NCBI RefSeq assembly: GCF_014235875.1
Contig: NZ_JACJUK010000011.1
Location: 1-64,000 of the forward strand
From: Croceivirga lutea
GTDB taxonomy: Bacteria; Bacteroidota; Bacteroidia; Flavobacteriales; Flavobacteriaceae
Direction of reading: 5' to 3'
Length of the DNA: 64,000 bases
Program-made: the position numbers and the translations under genes
Notes under the pieces: generated by a model
What the model saw: only the letters and a program-made list of their open reading frames with translations
Databases searched by the model: none
What the model was told of the DNA's origin: nothing
Shown: piece after piece, positions 46,744-56,350 of the stretch
Layout of the letters: each line of letters starts with the position of its first letter
Numbering within the stretch: the first letter of the stretch is position 1

Positions 46744-48129
46744 CTATATTTCTCTATTAATATCCCAATCCTCTAAATAATCAGCCACGGTTTTCACAAA
46801 CATACCGCCCAAAGCACCGTTAACTACGCGGTGGTCATAACTATGTGATAAATACATTTTACTGCGAACACCAACAAAATCTCCATCAGGAGTTTCAATA
46901 ACCGCGGGTAGTTTGCGTATAGCTCCAAGAGCTAAAATACCTACTTGAGGCTGATTAATAATTGGTGTGCCAAAAACACTACCAAAAGTTCCAACATTAG
47001 TTACAGTATATGTGCCATCTTTTACCTCATCTGGTTTAAGCTCATTTTTACGGGCTCTATTGGCCAAATCATTAACCTTTTTAGCCATGCCAACTAAGTT
47101 TAATTGGTCTGCATTTTTAATTACAGGCACTATTAAATTACCATCTGGCAACGCTGCGGCCATACCTAGATTAATATTCTTTTTCTTGATGACACTATCA
47201 CCCTCAAGAGAAATATTCATTAACGGAAACTTTTTAAGCGCTAGGGCTATAGTCTCCATAAAAATTGGTGTAAAGGTTAACTTTTCACCTTCTCGTTCTT
47301 CAAACTTCTTTTTAACCTTGTTTCGCCAATTAACTAAGTTGGTTACGTCTACCTCAACAAAACTTTGTACATGAGCAGCGGTAGAAATACTATCAATCAT
47401 ATGCTTGGCAATTAACTTACCCATTCTTGATAGTGGAATAATCTCGTCTCCTTCTTTAATAGTCACAGAAGATTGACTGGAAGCAGCTTGAACTTTATTC
47501 TTTTCTATAGCAGCAATCTCGTTATTTTTTATCGCAGATGGTTCTTCTGCCTTTGTATTTTGGGTAGTTTCTTTCGATGTTGTGGCTTGCCCTCTATGTT
47601 CAACATAAGAAAGAATATCATTTTTAGTAACCCTACCTTCCAAGCCAGAGCCTTGTATATTTTCTAATTCAGAGACTGAAACCCCTTCTTCTTTAGCAAT
47701 ATTTTTCACCAAAGGAGAGTAAAAACGCTTTGTCTCAGAAAAATCTTGTTGAGAATTAGTAACTGATGAAGCTACCGTTTCTATCTGTTGTTCTAATTCA
47801 ACCGCGTTATTTTCTACCACTTCTTTTTCTTCTTCAACTGACTCTTTCCCTGGCTCTTGTTCAGTAGTGGATGAACCGGAATCCTCACCTTCAATTTCTA
47901 TGATAGCAACAACTTCTCCAACTTGAATAACATCATCAACATCAAATCTTTTTTCAACTAGCTTGCCTTCAACCTCACTTGGAACTTCAGAATCCACTTT
48001 ATCTGTGGCAATCTCAAAGACAGCTTCGTCCATTTCAATGGTGTCACCAACTTCTTTTAACCAAGTAGTTAATGTTGCCTCAGCAACACTCTCACCCATT
48101 TGAGGCAATTTTAATTCGAATTTTGACAT
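46744..48129 (-). CDS. 2-oxo acid dehydrogenase E2, branched-chain type
   Basis: Acyltransferase core of a 2-oxo acid dehydrogenase complex, 461 residues: lipoyl domain (1-77) with lipoylated K44 in ATDKVDSEVP, an acidic linker, E3/E1-binding domain (about 135-172), a second linker and the catalytic domain (about 225-461). The start KLPQMGESVAEATLT resembles branched-chain E2 in flavobacteria more than SucB or PdhC. The active-site motif reads H433-RVV-N437-G instead of HxxxDG. Neither E1 nor E3 is encoded nearby. Confidence 0.9.
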   Translation of the reverse strand: MSKFELKLPQMGESVAEATLTTWLKEVGDTIEMDEAVFEIATDKVDSEVPSEVEGKLVEKRFDVDDVIQVGEVVAIIEIEGEDSGSSTTEQEPGKESVEEEKEVVENNAVELEQQIETVASSVTNSQQDFSETKRFYSPLVKNIAKEEGVSVSELENIQGSGLEGRVTKNDILSYVEHRGQATTSKETTQNTKAEEPSAIKNNEIAAIEKNKVQAASSQSSVTIKEGDEIIPLSRMGKLIAKHMIDSISTAAHVQSFVEVDVTNLVNWRNKVKKKFEEREGEKLTFTPIFMETIALALKKFPLMNISLEGDSVIKKKNINLGMAAALPDGNLIVPVIKNADQLNLVGMAKKVNDLANRARKNELKPDEVKDGTYTVTNVGTFGSVFGTPIINQPQVGILALGAIRKLPAVIETPDGDFVGVRSKMYLSHSYDHRVVNGALGGMFVKTVADYLEDWDINREI

Positions 48130-48209
48130 ATTCTTAAATTACTTGTTGTTTGGAGTATGTTTTTTGCAAAAATAGCATTTTAAGCATCGTTTTAATGATT
48201 TTAACGCAA

Positions 48210-48833
48210 TTAATTTGCTTTTATTGAATTTTCGAAAGGCACACGATTTAAAATACTTCGACCCAAGGTAACTTCATCTGCATATTCTAACTCATCACCC
48301 ACAGCAATACCCCGAGCAATTGTTGAAGTTTTAACAGCTAAACCTTCTAATTGTTTATAGATGTAAAAATTAGTGGTATCACCTTCCATCGTAGAACTCA
48401 AAGCAAAAATGAGTTCAGAAACCTCTCCTTCTTTTACTTTTCTTACTAAAGAACCAATAGTTAAATCTTGAGGCCCAACACCTTCCATTGGAGAAATTTT
48501 ACCCCCTAATACATGGTAAAGGCCTTTATATTGAGAAGTATTTTCAATAGCCATTACATCTCTTACATCTTCAACTACACAAACTAGGCTTTTATCCCGT
48601 TTAGGGCTAGCACATATTTCACAGACTTCTGTATCAGAAATATTATGACAGCTTTTGCAATACACCACTTGTGTTCTCAATAAATTAAGCGCATTGGTTA
48701 ACTCCTCTGTTTGCCTTTCTGGCTGCTTAAGTAAGTGCAATACTAAACGTAAAGCTGTACGCTTACCAATGCCTGGTAATTGTGAAACCTCGTACACTGC
48801 ATTTTCTAAAAATTTAGACGAAAAATCCATCAT
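48210..48833 (-). CDS. recR: recombination mediator RecR
   Basis: Works with RecF/RecO to load RecA at gaps. 207 residues: helix-hairpin-helix [12 protein letters not shown], zinc finger C59-x2-C62-x8-C71-x2-C74, and Toprim domain (about 82-180: [24 protein letters not shown]). Starts with two ATG codons (48833, 48830). Divergent from the symporter gene. Confidence 0.96.
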   Translation of the reverse strand: MMDFSSKFLENAVYEVSQLPGIGKRTALRLVLHLLKQPERQTEELTNALNLLRTQVVYCKSCHNISDTEVCEICASPKRDKSLVCVVEDVRDVMAIENTSQYKGLYHVLGGKISPMEGVGPQDLTIGSLVRKVKEGEVSELIFALSSTMEGDTTNFYIYKQLEGLAVKTSTIARGIAVGDELEYADEVTLGRSILNRVPFENSIKAN

Positions 48834-48894
48834 TCAAAATTACAATATATCTTCTGGAAATTGGATTTTGTATTTTGCATTTTATTTCAAATTT

Positions 48895-50367
48895 ATGACT
48901 GCTACTCAAATACTATTTCTTATTGCTGCCTATTTTTTAGTGCTCGTTGCCATCTCTTATTTTACTGGTAAAAACGACACTAATGCTGATTTTTTTAAAG
49001 CGGGCAAACAGTCTCCATGGTATTTAGTAGCTTTTGGTATGGTTGGTGCTTCACTTTCTGGAGTTACCTTTATCTCAGTTCCAGGTTGGGTAGAAGCCTC
49101 TGAGTTTAGCTATATGCAGGTGGTTATTGGGTATCTATTTGGCTATTTTGTTGTGGCTTTTGTTCTTTTACCTATTTATTATCGACTAAACCTTACTTCT
49201 ATTTATGAATACTTAAAAGAACGTTTTGGTCCAACCAGCCATAAAACAGGTGCATTTTTCTTTTTTGTTTCAAGAGTACTTGGAGCAGCTTTTCGCTTAT
49301 TCTTAGTAGCAATAGTACTGCAGCAATTTGTTTTCGATGATTTTGGTATTCCGTTTGAAATAACCGTTATCATTTCAATAGTATTAATCTGGATTTATAC
49401 CAATAGAGGTGGAATTAAAACAATTGTTTGGACAGATACTTTACAAACCACATTTATGATTTTAGCAGTAATTCTTTCTATTGTTTTTATAAATCGAGAA
49501 TTGGATTGGACTTTTAGCGAATTCTTAGCGTCTGATGAACTAAAAAAGTATAGTAATTTTTTAGTTACCGATGACTTTAGAGCTCGCAACCACTTTATAA
49601 AATCTTTTATTGGCGGCATGTTTATCACTATCTGCATGACAGGTTTAGACCAAGATATGATGCAAAAAAACCTGACCTGTAAAAACTTAAAAGATGCCCA
49701 AAAAAATATGGTGTCATTTAGTTTTGTACTAGTTCTGAGTACCTTTTTATTTATACTGTTAGGAGCACTACTTTTTATTTACGCTGGTCAAAATCAGATT
49801 GCTATTCCGTTGATGGATGGAGCACCCAAAACAGATTTACTTTTTCCTGAAATTGCTTTAAATAGTGACTTAGGTCTTACTTTAAGTATCACGTTTATGT
49901 TAGGGCTAATTGCAGCAGCATATAGCAGTGCTGATAGTGCTTTAACTTCTTTAACAACTTCTTTCTGTGTTGACTTTTTAAACGTTGAAGAAAAACCTCA
50001 AAATGAACAGAAGAAAACACGCAAACGTGTACATATTTATATGAGTTTTTTACTTGTTATTGTGATTATAATATTTAAATACATTTTAAGTAGAAATGTT
50101 ATAGACAGCTTACTAATTGTAGCTGGCTACACGTATGGCCCATTATTAGGTTTATTTGCTTTTGGCATTTTTACAAAACACCAAATAAAGGATAAATACG
50201 TATGGATTGTTGGGGTGCTTTCTGTAATTTTAATTGCATTGATTGCAAATATTAACCCTGAGTATTTAGGAGGCTATGTAATGGGTTATGAATTATTACC
50301 CTTGAACGGATTGTTGACTTTTTTAGGTTTATATTTTATTAGGGAAAGAAAAGCAGCAGTTGTTTAA
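48895..50367 (+). CDS. sodium/solute symporter (SSS family)
   Basis: A polytopic inner-membrane transporter, 490 residues, about 13 transmembrane helices with the LeuT-type SSS fold. Seen are [20 protein letters not shown] in helix 1, the [12 protein letters not shown] loop, [13 protein letters not shown] and the sodium-site region [23 protein letters not shown] 48895 is chosen: an open frame continues upstream to 48655, but that part lies opposite recR and adds non-membrane residues. The solute (sugar, amino acid, other) cannot be told. Confidence 0.93.
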   Translation: MTATQILFLIAAYFLVLVAISYFTGKNDTNADFFKAGKQSPWYLVAFGMVGASLSGVTFISVPGWVEASEFSYMQVVIGYLFGYFVVAFVLLPIYYRLNLTSIYEYLKERFGPTSHKTGAFFFFVSRVLGAAFRLFLVAIVLQQFVFDDFGIPFEITVIISIVLIWIYTNRGGIKTIVWTDTLQTTFMILAVILSIVFINRELDWTFSEFLASDELKKYSNFLVTDDFRARNHFIKSFIGGMFITICMTGLDQDMMQKNLTCKNLKDAQKNMVSFSFVLVLSTFLFILLGALLFIYAGQNQIAIPLMDGAPKTDLLFPEIALNSDLGLTLSITFMLGLIAAAYSSADSALTSLTTSFCVDFLNVEEKPQNEQKKTRKRVHIYMSFLLVIVIIIFKYILSRNVIDSLLIVAGYTYGPLLGLFAFGIFTKHQIKDKYVWIVGVLSVILIALIANINPEYLGGYVMGYELLPLNGLLTFLGLYFIRERKAAVV

Positions 50368-50729
50368 ACGTTATATTGATTTGTTGCTAATAAAACTAAA
50401 GTACAAGCCACCTGAACTTTGATATTATTTTCTTGTAGAAGCTTATAAAATTCAGGATTTTCTGTACCTGGATTAAAAATTACGCTATTTGGTTGTAAGG
50501 CAATTATTTCTTTGTAGTATTTTTTTTGCAATTCAGAACGCATATATAACGTTACAACGTCAATATTTTGCAGTTCATTTAAATTTGTTTTAATTTGTAC
50601 ATCACGAACTATTTCATTCTTAGTTCCGAATGCAACAGTATCAATGTTGTTGTCACGTAACTTATTGATTGCTATGTTACTATAACGGTTCGGATTGGGT
50701 GACGCTCCAAAAACTAATGTTCTGTTCAT
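50364..50729 (-). CDS. CoA-binding domain protein
   Basis: A 121-residue single-domain Rossmann protein of the CoA-binding-2 family ([35 protein letters not shown]). Related proteins bind CoA or nucleotides; no catalytic role is established. Its stop overlaps that of the convergent symporter by four bases. Confidence 0.87.
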   Translation of the reverse strand: MNRTLVFGASPNPNRYSNIAINKLRDNNIDTVAFGTKNEIVRDVQIKTNLNELQNIDVVTLYMRSELQKKYYKEIIALQPNSVIFNPGTENPEFYKLLQENNIKVQVACTLVLLATNQYNV

Positions 50730-50862
50730 TATAATTTGTTGTTAAATAAGTGGCGCAAACTGTAACTTTTTGTGATTTTTGCCGTCTTTTAAGATACAAT
50801 CATTGGTAAGACTGTATTTTTTATAGTTAATGGTTAGTGTTTAGTATAGCTTATCAATGTAT

Positions 50863-50897
50863 AACCCCAACTGCTAACGCACGTTGGGGTTTCTTTT
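50863..50897. terminator. terminator-like hairpin between CoA-binding gene and fabH
   Basis: AACCCCAAC (50863-50871) pairs with GTTGGGGTT (50883-50891), with a smaller TGC-TAAC-GCA stem at the tip. The T-rich tail is on the plus strand, opposite to fabH transcription, while on the minus strand the tail is weak. It may still end fabH, or mark an unannotated plus-strand transcript. Confidence 0.6.
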
Positions 50898-50920
50898 AAA
50901 GCTTATACTAGTATTTTAAA

Positions 50921-51928
50921 CTACCACCTAATTATGGCGCTCCCCCAGGTGAACCCACTACCAAAAGCGGCAAGCACTACCAAATCACCTTTTTTAATTT
51001 TTCCTTGTTCCCATGCTTCTGTTAATGCAATAGGTATTGATGCAGCGGTAGTATTACCATATTTCATAATATTATTAAATACTTGGTCATCAGTAAGACC
51101 AAATTTCTTTTGAACAAACTGAGAAATACGCAAGTTAGCCTGATGCGGAATTAACATATCTATATCTGTTGGCTGAAGTTGGTTTGTTTGTAATCCTTCC
51201 ATAATTACTTCGCTAAAACGCACTACTGCGTTTTTGAATACAAACTGTCCGTTCATATGGGGGTAATAAGACTCATCATTTGGGTCGTTATCCTTTAATA
51301 TATCAGAAACCCAACGCTTACCCATACCAGGTGCTATCAGAGATAATTCTTCAGCATGCTGCCCTTCTGAATGTAAATGTGTAGACAGGATACCTTTACT
51401 TGTGTCTTCTTCTCTACTTAGAACCGCTGCACCTGCACCATCACCAAAAATTACAGAAACTCCTCTACCTCTAGTAGTAAAATCTAATCCTCTACTATGT
51501 ACTTCTGAGCCAATAACCAAAACGTTTTTATACATGCCAGTTTTAATAAACTGGTCAGCTACAGAAATGCCATAAACAAAACCAGAGCATTGGTTACGAA
51601 CATCTATTGCACCTACAGTGTCAATACCCAAATCTCTCTGTACCAACACCCCTGGTCCTGGAAAATAATAGTCTGGACTAAGGGTTGCAAAAACAATAAA
51701 ATCAATATCATTTTTATCAATACCGGCTCTTTCTATAGCTTTTTTTGCTGCTTTAACCCCCATTGAGGTTGTAGTCTCCTCTTCTGTATTTACATGTCTT
51801 CTTTCCTTAATACCAGTTCGCTCTTGAATCCACTCATCATTAGTATCCATTACTTTGGATAAATCATCATTGGTAACAACATGGTCGGGAACATAATAAC
51901 CTAATCCCGTTATCTTAGAATTGTACAT
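50921..51928 (-). CDS. fabH: beta-ketoacyl-ACP synthase III
   Basis: Starts fatty acid chains by condensing an acyl-CoA with malonyl-ACP. 335 residues with the catalytic triad C114 (NQCSGFVYG), H262 (PHQANLR) and N292 (YGNTTAAS), and GDGAGAAVL. Flavobacteria use such enzymes with branched primers for iso fatty acids; the primer specificity is not visible here. Monocistronic in context. Confidence 0.95.
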   Translation of the reverse strand: MYNSKITGLGYYVPDHVVTNDDLSKVMDTNDEWIQERTGIKERRHVNTEEETTTSMGVKAAKKAIERAGIDKNDIDFIVFATLSPDYYFPGPGVLVQRDLGIDTVGAIDVRNQCSGFVYGISVADQFIKTGMYKNVLVIGSEVHSRGLDFTTRGRGVSVIFGDGAGAAVLSREEDTSKGILSTHLHSEGQHAEELSLIAPGMGKRWVSDILKDNDPNDESYYPHMNGQFVFKNAVVRFSEVIMEGLQTNQLQPTDIDMLIPHQANLRISQFVQKKFGLTDDQVFNNIMKYGNTTAASIPIALTEAWEQGKIKKGDLVVLAAFGSGFTWGSAIIRW

Positions 51929-52001
51929 AGTGCGTTATTTAATTTGTAAATTAACAAATATCCTACGCTAAAATTGAATAAAATTGAATTTTTAAGGATT
52001 T

Positions 52002-53312
52002 CTATTTCAGAAAACGCTGATAATCATTAACCTTAACTTTAGCATTTAAGTCATACAATAGGTTGTAAAGACCAAAAAAGGTTCGGTTCATATAAATAAA
52101 ATGTTTAGAACCTCGATTACTATTCATTTTTCGAATTTGCTGGTCTTTGGAGTAGCGTTCACTCAAATCTGCAATTTTAGCCCAAAAATCTTCATTCCCA
52201 AAATCAAAATTTTCATAATGAAAAGGCATAGTAAATATGCTTAGCATTTCTTTGAATAGGTTTTTGAAGAAAAGTAGTTCTTCTGAAGAATCTGTTGGCG
52301 TCAATATTTCTAATTCAAATAGTTTTTGCTCAAACAGCTCTTCATTTTGCAGGCATTTTTGGTCTGCCATTTCAAAATAGGGGATGTAAAAATCATCTGG
52401 AATTTGTTTTATACACCCAAAATCTATGGCAATTAAATACTCATCATCGCTTACTAAAAAGTTACCTGGATGCGGGTCTGCGTGCACTTTTTTAAGTCCG
52501 TGAATTTGATACATGTAAAAATTCCATAGCGCCTGCCCTAATTTATTACCCACTTTGGGGTCAAAATCTGTTTTTACAAATTCTCCTAAATGAAGACCCT
52601 GCATCCAATCCATAGTAATTATACGTTCACTTGATAACTCAGGATAGTACCCAGGAAAACGCATTAATTCAATTTTAGCGCAAGCTTTTGTTATTTCTTT
52701 ACTTTGCTCTAATTCTAAAATATAATTAGTTTCTTCAATTAGTTTGTGTTCAACTTCTTTAAAATACTTTTCAGAATCCTTAGCTGGTAAATTGAACATT
52801 TTTAAGGCAATAGGTTTTACTAAAGCCAAATCGCTACTTATACTTTGCGCAACTCCCGGATACTGAATTTTAACCGCAAGTGTTTTGCCATCTTTCTCAG
52901 CTTTGTGAACCTGGCCAATGCTTGCTGCGTTTATAGAATTACTATCAAACTGGTCAAAAATTTCTTCAGGATATTTTCCAAAATACTTTTTAAACGTTTT
53001 TCTTACTAAGGGTGCTGATAATGGTGGAACAGAAAATTGAGAAAGCGAAAATTTCTCAACATATGCCCGTGGCAACAAGTTCTTTTCCATACTTAGCATT
53101 TGCGCTACTTTTAACGCACTGCCTTTTAAGCTTTTTAAGCCATCATAAATATCAGTAGCATTATCTTGATTGAGTTCTTCTTTGTCTAAATCAGGATTAA
53201 CAAGTTTCTTACTGTAGTATTTTGCGTAGTTACCTCCTATTTTTATACCAGTAGTTACTAATTTCCCCGCCCTTTCTAACTTACCTGTTGGTATTTTATC
53301 CAATGTTTTCAT
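52002..53312 (-). CDS. AarF/UbiB (ABC1/ADCK) family atypical kinase
   Basis: A 436-residue ABC1-type atypical kinase: nucleotide-binding lysine in KTLAVKIQYPGV, catalytic region VHADPHPGNFLV and metal-binding IAIDFGCIKQI; GSALKVAQMLS fills the place of the KxGQ motif. Family members support isoprenoid quinone synthesis or lipid trafficking. ATG 53312 lies six bases after the TetR gene's stop; TTG at 53318 is an alternative. Probably under control of that regulator. Confidence 0.9.
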   Translation of the reverse strand: MKTLDKIPTGKLERAGKLVTTGIKIGGNYAKYYSKKLVNPDLDKEELNQDNATDIYDGLKSLKGSALKVAQMLSMEKNLLPRAYVEKFSLSQFSVPPLSAPLVRKTFKKYFGKYPEEIFDQFDSNSINAASIGQVHKAEKDGKTLAVKIQYPGVAQSISSDLALVKPIALKMFNLPAKDSEKYFKEVEHKLIEETNYILELEQSKEITKACAKIELMRFPGYYPELSSERIITMDWMQGLHLGEFVKTDFDPKVGNKLGQALWNFYMYQIHGLKKVHADPHPGNFLVSDDEYLIAIDFGCIKQIPDDFYIPYFEMADQKCLQNEELFEQKLFELEILTPTDSSEELLFFKNLFKEMLSIFTMPFHYENFDFGNEDFWAKIADLSERYSKDQQIRKMNSNRGSKHFIYMNRTFFGLYNLLYDLNAKVKVNDYQRFLK

Positions 53313-53318
53313 TGGCAA

Positions 53319-53978
53319 CTATGCTTTACTAGATTGATATAAAAACTTTCCAAAATCAATGATGCTCTCTAAAACTGAATTATCAAATACATCAAAAATG
53401 GTCCGAACAGATTTTTCTATGGCTACATCTGTATCCTCGAAACCAGCAGATGAATCATTTAACCAAAAACGAAGTAGAAAGAGTAACTGTAACCAAGCAC
53501 CTTCAGAAAACAAACTTTTGTTCTGCTTAGTTATATTTAGCGTTTTTTCCTCATTAGCCTGCTCAATTAAATCGCCAGAAAATTCTTTTACCTTTTTACG
53601 TAGTCCTTTTAACTGTTCTAAACTTTCTAGTTTGTTTTTCTGATTTTGAAGCGTAAACAACACATAACTTCTGTTTTGTGTAAGTAACTCAAAAAAAGTG
53701 AAGAAAAAGGTTAACATTTTGTCTCTGTTAGTAAAAGACAAGTATTCTTTATTCTTATCAAGCAGTTCAAAGGTATTATCATAGAATTTCACCCAAATAC
53801 CTTTTCTAATACTTTCTATTGAACCATAATAATTATAAAAATCACTTTCGTCAATTTTTACGTCTTTACAGAATTTATAGACAGATTTTGGTTCAGCATC
53901 ATTTTCAAGCACATAATCCATGTAAAGTGCAATCAATTTATTACTGTCTATCTTTTTTGTAGCTGCCTTTGTTGCCAT
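53319..53978 (-). CDS. TetR-family transcriptional regulator
   Basis: 219 residues with an N-terminal TetR-type helix-turn-helix (about 12-60, VYKFCKDVKIDESDFYNYYG) and an all-helical ligand domain rich in aromatics. The pairing with the downstream UbiB-like kinase gene, six bases away, points to a shared role, perhaps in membrane lipid or quinone metabolism. A TAAATTTG -7 box is at 54002-53995 (minus). Confidence 0.85.
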   Translation of the reverse strand: MATKAATKKIDSNKLIALYMDYVLENDAEPKSVYKFCKDVKIDESDFYNYYGSIESIRKGIWVKFYDNTFELLDKNKEYLSFTNRDKMLTFFFTFFELLTQNRSYVLFTLQNQKNKLESLEQLKGLRKKVKEFSGDLIEQANEEKTLNITKQNKSLFSEGAWLQLLFLLRFWLNDSSAGFEDTDVAIEKSVRTIFDVFDNSVLESIIDFGKFLYQSSKA

Positions 53979-54348
53979 AGGTATTTTGTTTAGTCAAATT
54001 TACTATTAAACAAACAGTTTTTACGTTAAAAATTATGCAATTCTACACCCTTAAAATAGAAAGCGTACCTTTTGAGATAAGATACGCTTTCAACAACCTA
54101 ACCAATAAATAAACAAACTTTTAAGGGGAACTCTTTATCATAGCAATTTATCCCGTTTGCTTTACAAATATAGTTTTTGTTTAAGCTTATTTAAAAATTA
54201 TTAAACATAATTGTTTGTTAAAAATTAATCGGTATAAATCCATAGTGTCAGATTGTCACTTTTAGGCAAGTGGTATTTTTTTTGATAAAAAGGAGTTGGA
54301 ATCATATATAAAGCGATTAAAAAGCAAAATTTTAAAAATTAAAAGAAA
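53979..54348. other. divergent intergenic region, TetR / htpG
   Basis: 370 bases without a gene. It holds the TetR -7 box (53995-54002), a hairpin GAAAGCGTA/TACGCTTTC (54059-54067, 54083-54091) without a clear T-run, a very AT-rich central part, and a TGTCA-GAT-TGTCA element (54246-54258) ahead of htpG. No further coding potential seen. Confidence 0.7.
54244..54286 (+). promoter_or_regulatory. candidate htpG regulatory/promoter element
   Basis: AGTGTCAGATTGTCACT (54244-54260) contains a TGTCA direct repeat with 8-base period and is also nearly palindromic. It is followed by TTTTAGGCAAGTGGT and a T-rich stretch, and no clean TTTG-TAnnTTTG pair lies before htpG. This may be a specialised heat-shock control site; inference only. 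Confidence 0.4.
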
Positions 54349-56232
54349 ATGGCTACAGGTAAAATAAATGTATCAGTCGAAAATATTTTTCCACTGATAA
54401 AGAAGTTTTTATACAGCGATCATGAAATATTTTTACGCGAGTTAATTTCTAACGCAACAGATGCAACCTTAAAATTAAAACACTTAACTGCTATTGGTGA
54501 AGCTAAGGTAGAATATGGCAATCCTAGAATTGAAGTTAAGGTTGATAAAGAAGCTAAACAAATTAGAATCATCGACCAAGGTATTGGTATGACAGAGGAA
54601 GAAGTTAAGAAGTATATTAATGAGGTAGCTTTTTCTGGTGCAGAAGAATTCTTAGATAAATATAAAGATGCCGGTAAGGATGCTGGCATTATAGGTCACT
54701 TTGGTTTAGGTTTTTACTCTGCCTTTATGGTAGCAGACAAGGTTGAAATAATTACCAAAAGCTTTAAAGACGAAGCTGCAGTTCACTGGAGCTGTGATGG
54801 CTCTCCAGAATTTGAACTTAAAGAGGCAACTAAAACTGATAGAGGTACAGAAATTGTGTTACATGTTGCTGAAGATTCTACAGAGTTTTTAGAAGAAGGT
54901 AGAATTAGAGAGCTGTTGACTAAGTATAACAAGTTTATGCCAATACCAATTAAGTTTGGTACTAAAACTGAGACTTTACCAAAACCAGAAGGTGCTAAAG
55001 AAGAAGACCCAGCACCAACCCAAGAGGTAGATGATATCATCAACAATCCAAACCCAGCTTGGACTAAAAAACCAACAGATTTAACTCAAGAAGATTACGC
55101 TGGTTTTTACAGAGAACTGTATCCTATGCAGTTTGAAGAGCCTTTGTTTAATATACATTTAAATGTAGATTATCCGTTTAACTTAACAGGTATTTTATAC
55201 TTTCCAAAGCTTACCAATGATTTAAACGTACAAAAAGATAGAATTCAACTATATCAAAACCAAGTTTTTGTTACCGATAATGTTGAAGGTATAGTTCCAG
55301 AATTCTTAACCATGTTAAGAGGTGTTATTGATTCGCCAGATATTCCACTAAACGTTTCACGTTCCTATTTACAGGCAGATGGTGCAGTAAAAAAGATTTC
55401 AAGCTACATCACCAAAAAAGTTGCCGATAAATTAAACTCATTATTTAAAGATAATCGTGAAGACTTTGAACAAAAGTGGAATGATATTAAAGTTGTTATT
55501 GAATACGGAATGCTTTCTGAAGATAAATTCTTTGACAAGGCTGAAAAATTTGCGCTTTATCCTACAATAGACGGTGACTACTATACTTTTGACGAATTGG
55601 TTGAAAAAATTAAAGACAGTCAAACAGATAAAGACAACAAAACCGTAGTTCTTTACGCCTCTGATAAAGAAGCACAACACAGTTATATTGAAGCCGCTAA
55701 GGCCAAAGAATATACCGTACTGTTGTTAGATTCTCCTATTGTACCGCATTTAATACAAAAGCTAGAAACGGCTAAAGAGAATATAACATTTGCACGTGTA
55801 GATGCTGACCACGTTGATAATTTAATTAAGAAGGAAGACACTTCAATCTCTAAAATGACCGACGAGGAAAAAGACAAGGTCAAAGAAGAGATTGAAAAAG
55901 TTGTTGGTGAAAAAGGCTATACCATACAAATGGAAGCTATGGATAGTTCAGCCCAGCCCTTTATTATAACAGAGCCAGAATTTATGCGTAGAATGAAAGA
56001 AATGCAGCAAACTGGTGGTGGTATGTTTGGTATGGGTAACATGCCAGATATGTTCAACTTGGTAGTAAATACCAATCATGAATTGGTGAACGATATTTTA
56101 AATACCAAAACCGCTAAAAAGCGTGAACGCTTAATTAACCAGTCATTAGACTTGGCAAGACTTTCTAAAGGATTATTAAAAGGAGAGGCATTAACTAATT
56201 TCATCAATCGTAGTTACGATATGATTAAATAA
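54349..56232 (+). CDS. htpG: molecular chaperone HtpG (Hsp90)
   Basis: ATP-dependent dimeric chaperone, 627 residues. N-terminal GHKL ATPase domain with the catalytic-glutamate segment FLRELISNATDA, DQGIGMTEEE and IGHFGLGFYSAFMVAD; middle domain with YPMQFEEPLFNIHLNVDYPF and NVSRSYLQ; C-terminal dimerisation domain. Length and motifs are normal. Monocistronic with a strong terminator; an unusual TGTCA repeat upstream may mediate heat induction. Confidence 0.97.
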   Translation: MATGKINVSVENIFPLIKKFLYSDHEIFLRELISNATDATLKLKHLTAIGEAKVEYGNPRIEVKVDKEAKQIRIIDQGIGMTEEEVKKYINEVAFSGAEEFLDKYKDAGKDAGIIGHFGLGFYSAFMVADKVEIITKSFKDEAAVHWSCDGSPEFELKEATKTDRGTEIVLHVAEDSTEFLEEGRIRELLTKYNKFMPIPIKFGTKTETLPKPEGAKEEDPAPTQEVDDIINNPNPAWTKKPTDLTQEDYAGFYRELYPMQFEEPLFNIHLNVDYPFNLTGILYFPKLTNDLNVQKDRIQLYQNQVFVTDNVEGIVPEFLTMLRGVIDSPDIPLNVSRSYLQADGAVKKISSYITKKVADKLNSLFKDNREDFEQKWNDIKVVIEYGMLSEDKFFDKAEKFALYPTIDGDYYTFDELVEKIKDSQTDKDNKTVVLYASDKEAQHSYIEAAKAKEYTVLLLDSPIVPHLIQKLETAKENITFARVDADHVDNLIKKEDTSISKMTDEEKDKVKEEIEKVVGEKGYTIQMEAMDSSAQPFIITEPEFMRRMKEMQQTGGGMFGMGNMPDMFNLVVNTNHELVNDILNTKTAKKRERLINQSLDLARLSKGLLKGEALTNFINRSYDMIK

Positions 56233-56235
56233 GCT

Positions 56236-56259
56236 CCATTTCTGCTAACGCAGAAATGG
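56236..56259. repeat. perfect inverted repeat after htpG
   Basis: CCATTTCTGC-TAAC-GCAGAAATGG: ten-base perfect stem with a TAAC loop, three bases past the htpG stop codon and without a T-run. Its tip CTGCTAACGCA also occurs in the hairpin at 50870-50880. Possibly a 3' stability element ahead of the real terminator. Confidence 0.7.
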
Positions 56260-56267
56260 CAAAATTT

Positions 56268-56312
56268 AAACCGCTTTAAAATGTATAGTATCATTTTAAA
56301 GCGGTTTTTTTA
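56268..56312 (+). terminator. htpG intrinsic terminator
   Basis: AAACCGCTTTAAAATG pairs with CATTTTAAAGCGGTTT around an eight-base loop, followed by a run of T. Confidence 0.9.
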
Positions 56313-56350
56313 TTGTATTTCTTTAACTTATACCTCTAAACCAACCAACT

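Noticed and set aside
48655-48894. Upstream extension of the symporter frame by 80 codons
   Set aside because: It lies opposite recR, has cysteine-rich non-membrane composition, and the ATG at 48895 gives the normal SSS-family start.
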